From assembly GCA_026706345.1 (NCBI GenBank), contig JAPOYX010000242.1, forward strand, positions 1 through 49,474: DNA of 49,474 nt, in the 5' to 3' direction. How positions within the stretch are numbered: the stretch's first letter is position 1; every line of letters starts with the position of its first letter. A program made the translations under genes and the position numbers. The notes beneath the pieces were generated by a model. That model had not been told where the DNA came from. It made no database searches and was given only the letters and a program-made list of their open reading frames with translations. The stretch is from Gemmatimonadota bacterium. Lineage in GTDB: Bacteria; JAAXHH01. Positions 16,138 to 22,585 of this stretch are shown here, one piece after another.

Positions 16138-16549
16138 GGTTCCCGTTTCCGGTGAGCAGCGGGGGCAGGCGCCGCATTCCAGCGTATTGCATCGTTACCT
16201 GCGTTACCGAATCCATCTATTGAATACAAAAGTGCCGTATTAGAATCATTTAGATTATAGATTCCCTTCACGTGTTTGTCGATGTATAAATGACCGGCCC
16301 CGCGATCGTATCCGGCGAATATTTGCTTGACCCCCGTTCCGGCGCGGGGTAACTTCGCCCTATACCGATCTGGAAACCTGATGGTCGTACAACCAACTTG
16401 CCATCTTTGCCTGCCGGCAGCATACCGCAATGCCAGACCATGTTTCGTGACGGCGGCCGTGTCGCCGCATGCGCTTTGCTTGGCGCGTGGCGGTCGAACG
16501 GTCCGTACGGTGTAAGCGGAACGAACGCCGGAGTAACCGGGGAGGAATC
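16138..16549. other. 412-bp divergent intergenic region
   Basis: This region separates the minus-strand six-gene operon from the plus-strand NHL/HupE pair. It contains the clear minus-strand promoter at 16254-16282. A plus-strand TATAAA at 16285-16290 preceded by TG could be a -10 element for the NHL gene, but no good -35 is seen. An imperfect ACCCC/GGGGT hairpin lies at 16330-16350 without a T-run. No CDS is convincing. Confidence 0.5.
16254..16282 (-). promoter_or_regulatory. Sigma70-like promoter of the six-gene operon
   Basis: On the minus strand TCGACA (16277-16282, five of six consensus) is followed after exactly 17 bp by a perfect TATAAT (16254-16259). Transcription would start near 16247, giving a leader of about 110 nt before the aminotransferase ATG at 16137. 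This is among the best promoter matches in the window. Confidence 0.6.
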
Positions 16550-17779
16550 ATGATACGAAGGTCAATAGATCGCATGGCCGCAGCCACCGTGTTTGCAGCC
16601 GGATTCCTGATTATGGCGTCCGCGTGCGCGGACATGGAGGTGGCTGAGCAGGCATCCGACGCCGTGACGGCGCCGGTATTCGAGGTGGATCCCCTGTGGC
16701 CCAAGCCGCTGCCCAACCACTGGATCCTGGGCTCGGCCATCGGCGTAACGGTCGACGCCAGCGACAACATCTGGATCATACACCGCGGCAACGGCAATCC
16801 GAGTACCGAATTGGGCGCCGCGCAGGACCCGCCAGTGGCCGAGTGCTGCGTTCCCGCCCCGCCCGTGCTCCAGTTCGACCCGGAAGGCAACCTGCTGAAC
16901 CACTGGGGTGGTCCGGGTGAAGGATACGACTGGCCCGCGTCGAATCACGGCATCACGGTCGATCCCATGGGCAATCTCTGGATCGGCGGCAACGGGGGCG
17001 ATGACGCCCACATCCTGGTTTTCGCCCAGGACGGCACCTTTCTGAAGCAATTCGGCAAACCGGGCGCGCGGAAGGCTGACTCCTTCGACGAAGCCGATCC
17101 GCAGTGGACCGGCAACAGCATGGATATGGAGAGTTTCGGCCGGGTGGCCAAGATCTCCTTCGACGCTGGCGCGAACGAGGCCTATGTCGCGGACGGCTAC
17201 CTCAACAAGCGTGTCGCCGTGCTCGACATCGAGACCGGGGCCTTCAAGCGGTACTGGGGCGCCTATGGCAACGAGCCGGACGATGCGAACCTCGGCCGGT
17301 ATGATCCCGAGGCGCCGCCGGCCCAGCAGTTCCGCAATCCCGTTCACGCCGCCGACCCGTCCAACGACGGCCTCGTGTACGTCTGCGACCGTCCGAACAA
17401 CCGCATCCAGGTCTTCCGGACGGACGGTACCTTCGTGATGGAGAAAGTCCTCTCAGGGAACACGCTCGGCGCGGGTTCCACCTGGGACGTGGCCTTTTCC
17501 AAGGATCCGGAACAGAAATACGTCTACGTTGCCGACGGACAGAACATGAAGGTGTACGTGCTCCTTCGCGAAACGATGGAAGTGCTGACCACGTTCGGAG
17601 ACGGAGGCCGCCAGCCCGGCCAGTTCTTCGGCGTGCACAGCATCGCCACCGACTCCAAGGGCAACATCTACACCACGGAGACCTACGAAGGCAAGCGCCT
17701 GCAGAAATTCACCTACATGGGTGAGGCCCCGGTCGAGCAAAAAGACCAGGGCGTGATATGGCCCACCGCATCCAGGTAG
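16550..17779 (+). CDS. NHL-repeat beta-propeller lipoprotein (peptidyl-hydroxyglycine lyase-like)
   Basis: A 409-residue exported protein made of NHL-type repeats. Successive blades are visible as GVTVDASDNIWIIHRG, GITVDPMGNLWIGGNG, NEAYVADGYLNKRVAV, LVYVCDRPNNRIQVF and SIATDSKGNIYTTETYEGKR. The arrangement resembles the lyase domain of peptidylglycine alpha-amidating enzymes, although NHL propellers serve many roles and activity cannot be assumed. The frame is open from 16469, but the ATG at 16550 has an excellent GGGGAGG Shine-Dalgarno sequence and begins a signal peptide with a lipobox-like IMASAC. The next gene starts 22 bp before this stop codon, so the two are translationally coupled. 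Confidence 0.85.
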   Translation: MIRRSIDRMAAATVFAAGFLIMASACADMEVAEQASDAVTAPVFEVDPLWPKPLPNHWILGSAIGVTVDASDNIWIIHRGNGNPSTELGAAQDPPVAECCVPAPPVLQFDPEGNLLNHWGGPGEGYDWPASNHGITVDPMGNLWIGGNGGDDAHILVFAQDGTFLKQFGKPGARKADSFDEADPQWTGNSMDMESFGRVAKISFDAGANEAYVADGYLNKRVAVLDIETGAFKRYWGAYGNEPDDANLGRYDPEAPPAQQFRNPVHAADPSNDGLVYVCDRPNNRIQVFRTDGTFVMEKVLSGNTLGAGSTWDVAFSKDPEQKYVYVADGQNMKVYVLLRETMEVLTTFGDGGRQPGQFFGVHSIATDSKGNIYTTETYEGKRLQKFTYMGEAPVEQKDQGVIWPTASR

Positions 17780-19173
17780 CGGGAGCTGATCGGCTTTCCT
17801 CTCTGAACGGACGCGGGGCGGCGGCCTCCCAGGTTGCCACCCGCGTCCTGCTGTTCCTGGCTATCGCAGGCTTCATGGCTGCTGTGCCCGTAACCGGTGC
17901 ATACGGCCACGACATTCCCCGCGACATCACCATTCAGGCCTTTGTCAAGCCGGAAGGCCAAAGCCTCCGGCTGCTCGTGCGCGTGCCGCTGGAGGCCATG
18001 CTCGATGTTAACTTTCCGTTAGTCGGTCCGGGCTACCTGGACCTGGCCCGCGCCGACGAATCCCTGAACGACGCCGCCATGCTCTGGATCGGCCAGGAGG
18101 TGTCGATCTACGAAGACGGCACGCGTCTGCCCGTACCTGAACTGGCCGCCGTCAGGGCCTCCCTTCCCTCCGATCAGTCCTTCCGCGCATACGATACCGC
18201 GCTGGCCTCTACCCTGGGGCAGCCCCTGCCCGCAGACACGCAGATCTACTGGCAACAGGTCATGCTGGACGTGCTGTTCGATTACCGGATTACATCGGAT
18301 CGTTCGGAGTTTTCCATTCTGCCCGGCCTGGAAAGACTGGGCATGCGGGTCTCGACCGTGCTTCGGTTCCTGTCTGCGACCGGCGGCGAGCGTCTCTACC
18401 AGTACACCGGGAATCCGGGACGTATCGTGCTCGATCCCCGCTGGCACCAGGCCGCGTGGCGATTCGTTCAGCTCGGATTCACCCACATCCTCGACGGTAT
18501 GGACCATCTCCTGTTCCTGCTCTGCCTGGTCATCCCCTTTCAGCGATTGCGAGTGCTCGTGATCCTCGTCACCGCCTTCACGGTCGCGCACTCGGTCACG
18601 CTGATCGCCGCCACACTGGGCCTGGCGCCCGCTGCTCTCTGGTTCGTCCCCCTCGTCGAAACGCTGATCGCGGCCTCTATCGTCTACATGGCTCTGGAGA
18701 ATATCGTCTCCCCGGGGCTGCGCCGCCGCTGGATTGCCGTTTTCGGTTTCGGCCTCATACATGGGTTCGGTTTCGCCTACGCCCTCCGGGACATGCTGCC
18801 TTTTGGGGGAGAACATCTGGTGACCTCTCTCCTGGCCTTCAACGTAGGAGTCGAGATCGGCCAGTTGCTCGTGATTCTGATTTGCGTCCCGATACTCAGG
18901 TTACTCTTCCGATACATCCCGGGCGAGGGCACCAGGCAGACCAAGCGGACCGGAGCCATCATACTCTCGGTGCTCGCGGGCCATACGGCCTGGCACTGGC
19001 TGGTGGAACGGGGCGGTTCGCTGTGGGAATTCGATCTGCTGTCCGCGTCGCCGGACGGCGCGCTTTACGGCGTGGCCGGACTCCTGGCGCTGATGCTGAT
19101 CATCGCCGCTTTCGCCGGCTGGGCGCTCACTCGTCCCGGCCGTCCCGGCCGTCCAGGCTGGCTGCATGAATGA
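17758..19173 (+). CDS. HupE/UreJ family membrane protein
   Basis: A 471-residue membrane protein with an N-terminal signal or membrane segment, an extracytoplasmic domain of about 180 residues and a C-terminal multi-helix HupE/UreJ-like module. The hallmark is FTHILDGMDHLLFLLCLV followed by FTVAHSVTLIAA and GLIHGFGFAYAL, with histidines suited to metal binding. HupE/UreJ proteins are implicated in nickel or cobalt uptake, but this long extracytoplasmic version is widespread and poorly characterised. No hydrogenase or urease genes are seen nearby. The ATG overlaps the NHL lipoprotein gene by 22 bp. The C-terminus carries three 9-bp repeats encoding RPG, inside a 47-bp tail-to-tail overlap with the convergent gene at 19127-19747. 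Confidence 0.85.
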   Translation: MAHRIQVAGADRLSSLNGRGAAASQVATRVLLFLAIAGFMAAVPVTGAYGHDIPRDITIQAFVKPEGQSLRLLVRVPLEAMLDVNFPLVGPGYLDLARADESLNDAAMLWIGQEVSIYEDGTRLPVPELAAVRASLPSDQSFRAYDTALASTLGQPLPADTQIYWQQVMLDVLFDYRITSDRSEFSILPGLERLGMRVSTVLRFLSATGGERLYQYTGNPGRIVLDPRWHQAAWRFVQLGFTHILDGMDHLLFLLCLVIPFQRLRVLVILVTAFTVAHSVTLIAATLGLAPAALWFVPLVETLIAASIVYMALENIVSPGLRRRWIAVFGFGLIHGFGFAYALRDMLPFGGEHLVTSLLAFNVGVEIGQLLVILICVPILRLLFRYIPGEGTRQTKRTGAIILSVLAGHTAWHWLVERGGSLWEFDLLSASPDGALYGVAGLLALMLIIAAFAGWALTRPGRPGRPGWLHE

Positions 19174-19747
19174 AGGTCTCGGACAGGGCGAACACGCAGG
19201 AGCTGCGCTCTCCGCCGAGGCTGGGTTTCCAGATATCGACGGCATAGGGATCGCCGGCGATGAGATGGCCGTCGAACATGATCTGCGCGGAGCGGGCGAA
19301 GAACAGGCAGGAGAATACGTCCCATTCCTCCCTGAGTTTCGGCGCGGGCGCTTCGAGCAGTTCCGGGAGCTGCAGGCCGCTCCAGCGGGCGATGATCTGG
19401 TCATCTTCCGTATCGATGGTCCAGGACGGTGAATCAAGGACGCTTCCGCCCCGCGTAAAGGCGGCCTGGGTGATCTCCAACTCCATGTCGTACATGCCGC
19501 CCCGGCCGCGCATCCATCCTTGAATGAAGGCCGCCATTTCCGGGTTGTCCGTACAGATTCTCCGGTAGGCGGCACCGTCCTCGATCAGGACGTACGCCAC
19601 GGTCCCTTCGCCGGCCGAACTGTAGTGCGTATGCCACAGGCTGACCATCCCGCTGTTCTCCCCGGCGTCCGCGGGACGCAGATAGTTGATCCAGTGCTGC
19701 CCCGTCCAGTACAGCCTGCCCTGGTTTACGATAGGCCTGTTGTCCAT
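19127..19747 (-). CDS. Conserved-looking hypothetical protein
   Basis: I do not recognise this 206-residue protein. It begins MDNRPIVNQGRLYWTGQHW, is soluble with no signal peptide or membrane segment, and is rich in Trp and acidic residues. Some blocks, such as YVLIEDGAAYRRICTDNPEMAAF and a central DDQIIARWSG, look like a folded beta-rich domain, possibly a lipocalin-like ligand binder, but that is only a guess. Codon use resembles its neighbours. It converges on HupE and the two coding regions overlap by 47 bp, so its C-terminus (DGRDGRDE) is the reverse reading of the HupE RPG repeats. It is divergent from tatA. Confidence 0.6.
   Translation of the reverse strand: MDNRPIVNQGRLYWTGQHWINYLRPADAGENSGMVSLWHTHYSSAGEGTVAYVLIEDGAAYRRICTDNPEMAAFIQGWMRGRGGMYDMELEITQAAFTRGGSVLDSPSWTIDTEDDQIIARWSGLQLPELLEAPAPKLREEWDVFSCLFFARSAQIMFDGHLIAGDPYAVDIWKPSLGGERSSCVFALSETFIHAASLDGRDGRDE
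19132..19158. repeat. 9-bp x 3 in-frame minisatellite
   Basis: Units CGTCCCGGC, CGTCCCGGC and CGTCCAGGC encode Arg-Pro-Gly three times at the C-terminus of the HupE-like protein. They also encode a GRD-type repeat in the convergent gene. Confidence 0.8.
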
Positions 19748-19905
19748 CCATACCCCCGATCTGACCTGTCCGTGCCGTCCGTCATGCGCGCAAACGGTCC
19801 GTTATCCGCGTTCGTGTAAACTGGCCGCCAGGAGATTGGCCGTCAAGAACGATCTGGGAGCCCGCCCGGAACGGACCCTGTGGACGGCTTCCCCACATTA
19901 TTCGC

Positions 19906-19934
19906 TTGCCCGGCCAAGACCTGCCCTGTACATT
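19906..19934 (+). promoter_or_regulatory. Possible tatA promoter
   Basis: TTGCCC (19906-19911), a 17-bp spacer and TACATT (19929-19934) lie in the 280-bp divergent gap upstream of tatA. Both hexamers match consensus at four of six positions. Nothing else notable is seen in this gap. Confidence 0.3.
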
Positions 19935-20027
19935 TTCGGCATAACGTCTTGCTTTCAGGGAAGGGCCGCGAAATGCGATCGCTTAAAAGCCGTGAACGGT
20001 CGTCTTTCACGCCAGGAGTGTGGCAAC

Positions 20028-20258
20028 ATGATCGGTGACATCGGGATGCAGGAACTGATGGTGATTTTCCTGATCGTCCTGCTCCTGTTCGGCGCGGACC
20101 GGATTCCGGCCCTTGCAAGGGGACTGGGCAAGGGGGTGCGGGAATTCAAACGCGTCGTGAACAACGCGAACACTGAAATCCAGCGCGCGATGGACATCGA
20201 CGAGCAGGAGCAGCCGCCCCGAAGGCCGCCGCCGTCAAAGGAATTGGACCGGTCATAA
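20028..20258 (+). CDS. tatA: Twin-arginine translocase subunit TatA/TatE family
   Basis: A 76-residue protein with one N-terminal transmembrane helix (ELMVIFLIVLLLFG), the hinge residues around FGADRIPALARGLGKG, an amphipathic helix and a short polar tail rich in Pro and charged residues. This is the TatA architecture; TatA oligomerises to form the protein-conducting element for folded Tat substrates. The longer open frame starting at 19686 includes intergenic sequence. The ATG at 20028 has GGAG about ten bases upstream and gives the expected family length. tatC is found separately at 44724-45992 rather than adjacent, a split arrangement that is not rare outside proteobacteria. Confidence 0.93.
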   Translation: MIGDIGMQELMVIFLIVLLLFGADRIPALARGLGKGVREFKRVVNNANTEIQRAMDIDEQEQPPRRPPPSKELDRS

Positions 20259-20357
20259 GACAACCGGATAGTCGATCTGTCGAATGGGCGTGCCGGCCGG
20301 CTGGCGGTGCGCCCGTTTTGCTTGATTCGCAGCCGAAGCCGATCCGCGAACCCGGCC

Positions 20358-21716
20358 ATGTCCACTGTTGATCTTCGAACCGACGCACGTAGCATATTTG
20401 ACGCGGCCCTGCGGGCCGTCGATCCAGCGGCAGCGACCATGCGTCATGTCGTGCGCGACGGGAACAGCCTGAATATCGGCGGCATCTCCTGCAACCTGGA
20501 CCGCTTTGACGGGGTTTACGTCGTCGGCGCCGGAAAAGCGGGCGCCATGATGGCCGGTGCCATGGAATCGATACTCGGCGACCGGCTCACCGGGGGAGCC
20601 GTCAACGTCAAGTACGGTCATACGGCGCCGCTGACGTATGTAGAGCTGATCGAAGCGGGGCATCCCATCCCCGATGCCGCCGGCGTGGAAGGAACGGAGA
20701 GAATCGTCGAGCTCCTGGAGCGCCTCGGGGAGGACGACCTGGTGTTCTGCCTGCTCTCGGGCGGGGGCTCCGCGCTTATGCCGCTGCCGGCCGAAGGGGT
20801 GACGCTGGCGGAGAAGCAGGCGGTGACCGGCCGGCTGCTCCAGTGCGGCGCGACGATCAACGAGATCAACACGATTCGCAAGCATATCTCGCGCGTCAAG
20901 GGCGGTCGGCTGGCCAGGCTCGCTTCGCCGGCGCGCGTGGTCGGCCTGGTCCTATCGGACGTCATCGGAGACCCGCTCGACGTCATCGCGTCGGGTCCCA
21001 CGGTACCGGACGAGAGCACCTACGCCGACTGTCGGGAAATTCTGGGAAAGTACGGACTGCACGATGAACTTCCCTCTTCGGTGATCCGCCACCTGGATGC
21101 CGGGATGAAAGGGTCTGAACCCGAAACGCCCTGTCCCGGCGATCCGGTCTTCGATCGCACGCGGAACGTGATGATCGCCAACAACCGCCAGGCGCTCGAT
21201 TCCGCCCGGACGGAGGCGGAGAAAAGAGGCTATAACGCCCTGGTGCTGTCCAGTTCCATCGACGGCGAGACCCGGGAAATCGCCCGCGTCTATGCGGCTA
21301 TGGCCCGGGAGATCGTGCGACATGGAGATCCGGTGCGAAGTCCGGCGTGCGTGATTTCCGGGGGCGAGACCACGGTAACGCTGAAGGGCGGCGGAAAAGG
21401 CGGGCGAAACCAGGAATTCGTCCTGGCCGCCGCTGCCGGCATCGACGGACTGGAACGAACCGTCGTGTTCAGCGCGGGCACGGACGGCACGGACGGTCCG
21501 ACTGACGCGGCCGGCGCCGTGGCGGACGGACAGACGCTGGCGCGGGCGGCCGGGAGGGGACTGGCCGCCACTGCCCGCCTGGACGACAACGACGCCTATC
21601 ATTTCTTTGAACCGCTGGGCGATCTCGTCATTACGGGACCTACCCACACGAACGTGATGGACCTGCGCTTGTTACTCGTCGGCCAGGGGCCTCAGAAAAA
21701 CCGGGATCGATCATGA
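20358..21716 (+). CDS. Glycerate 2-kinase (DUF4147 / MOFRL family)
   Basis: This 452-residue enzyme phosphorylates D-glycerate, most likely at the 2-position, feeding glycolysis. The N-terminal DUF4147 domain shows VVGAGKAGAMM, the GHPIPDAAGV block, CLLSGGGSALMP and a KHISRVKGGRLA helix. The C-terminal MOFRL domain shows ISGGETTVTLKG, GKGGRNQEFVLAAA and the conserved AGTDGTDGPTDAAGA. The start at the ATG 20358 is preferred over the frame opening at 20307 because homology begins at DLRTDARSIF. The stop codon overlaps the ATG of the next gene (ATGA), so this is the head of a coupled operon with a PhyH oxygenase, a 2-hydroxyacid dehydrogenase, DUF1028 and an MFS protein. Confidence 0.92.
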   Translation: MSTVDLRTDARSIFDAALRAVDPAAATMRHVVRDGNSLNIGGISCNLDRFDGVYVVGAGKAGAMMAGAMESILGDRLTGGAVNVKYGHTAPLTYVELIEAGHPIPDAAGVEGTERIVELLERLGEDDLVFCLLSGGGSALMPLPAEGVTLAEKQAVTGRLLQCGATINEINTIRKHISRVKGGRLARLASPARVVGLVLSDVIGDPLDVIASGPTVPDESTYADCREILGKYGLHDELPSSVIRHLDAGMKGSEPETPCPGDPVFDRTRNVMIANNRQALDSARTEAEKRGYNALVLSSSIDGETREIARVYAAMAREIVRHGDPVRSPACVISGGETTVTLKGGGKGGRNQEFVLAAAAGIDGLERTVVFSAGTDGTDGPTDAAGAVADGQTLARAAGRGLAATARLDDNDAYHFFEPLGDLVITGPTHTNVMDLRLLLVGQGPQKNRDRS

Positions 21717-22519
21717 TGACCGAAGAGCAAAGATACCTGTTCGACCTGACCGGCTATCTGCATCTGGATGGAGTCCTCGGTGAAGCGGAGCTTTCCGAGG
21801 CGCGTGCCGCCGCCGAGCGGTATATCGAGACGCCTTCTGAAGACCTGCCGCCGGATTTCGGGAGCAGGGACGGGCGTATTTACGAAAACGGATTCGCCTT
21901 CGACAAGGCACTGGAAAGACTGGTGTTCCAGCCGGGTTACTGGCCCATTGTGAAGGAATTCACCTCCGGAAAGCCGCGTTTTGTCCGGGGTTCCATGCTC
22001 GTGAACCAGGCGGGCGGAGTCGTCGATGCCGGATCGCTCCACTGCGCGCGGGAGTCCTACGGGTGGCAGAGTACGCGCTATGAATGCCGGGACGGCCGAA
22101 TCTACTGTGACGACTTTGTCGTATTCACCTATCTCACCGACGTGCATCCCGGAGACGGCGGACTCGTGGTCGTGCCCGGGTCCCACAAGTGCAATTTCGA
22201 CCGGCCCGATACGATCTTCGACGGGGGTGACCTGGAAGACGACGCACCGCGTGGCACGGTAAACGTCACGCCCCGGGCGGGTGACGCGGTGGTTATCTCC
22301 GAACTGCTCACCCACGGAACGCTCCGATGGAAGCCGGCCGACCGCAAGCGCATCGTGCTCGTGCTGCGGTACGCGCCGCAATACAGCGGCGGCGGACCGT
22401 GGACGACGGACACCCTGAAGGCCCGGCTTTCGCCGGAAACCAACGAACTGATGGCCCTGGCCTCGTATACTGAAGTCAAAGATGTCGCTCGCATGGACGC
22501 GGTCACGTTGACGGTGTAG
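21713..22519 (+). CDS. PhyH-fold Fe(II)/2-oxoglutarate oxygenase-like protein with HxA motif
   Basis: A 268-residue phytanoyl-CoA dioxygenase superfamily protein, paralogous to the one at 13850-14674 (compare EEQRYLFDLTGYLHL with DQEKWLFDLHGYLVL). It contains GGLVVVPGSHKCNF, AGDAVVISELLTHGTLRW and an Arg after the distal His. The proximal iron motif is H110-C-A112 (numbered from the first Met) instead of H-x-D, and the distal histidine is H201. HxA is the pattern of the PhyH-like halogenase SyrB2, but it could equally mark an uncharacterised hydroxylase or an inactive protein. Start is ATGATG; the first ATG overlaps the glycerate kinase stop codon. Context suggests it prepares a substrate for hydroxyacid oxidation. 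Confidence 0.85.
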   Translation: MMTEEQRYLFDLTGYLHLDGVLGEAELSEARAAAERYIETPSEDLPPDFGSRDGRIYENGFAFDKALERLVFQPGYWPIVKEFTSGKPRFVRGSMLVNQAGGVVDAGSLHCARESYGWQSTRYECRDGRIYCDDFVVFTYLTDVHPGDGGLVVVPGSHKCNFDRPDTIFDGGDLEDDAPRGTVNVTPRAGDAVVISELLTHGTLRWKPADRKRIVLVLRYAPQYSGGGPWTTDTLKARLSPETNELMALASYTEVKDVARMDAVTLTV

Positions 22520-22585
22520 TCCGCTCGCGTCTCCGGCAACCGGGACAGCCCGGCATCAGCCCGGCGCATCGTTCAGGTAAGGTAC

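Noticed and set aside
19686-20027. N-terminal extension of tatA
   Set aside because: The extended frame is intergenic in composition, and the ATG at 20028 gives normal TatA length with a suitable Shine-Dalgarno sequence.
21470-21520. GTDGTDGPTD repeat in glycerate kinase as another 9-bp minisatellite
   Set aside because: This motif is a conserved part of the MOFRL domain, so the repeat-like appearance is functional.
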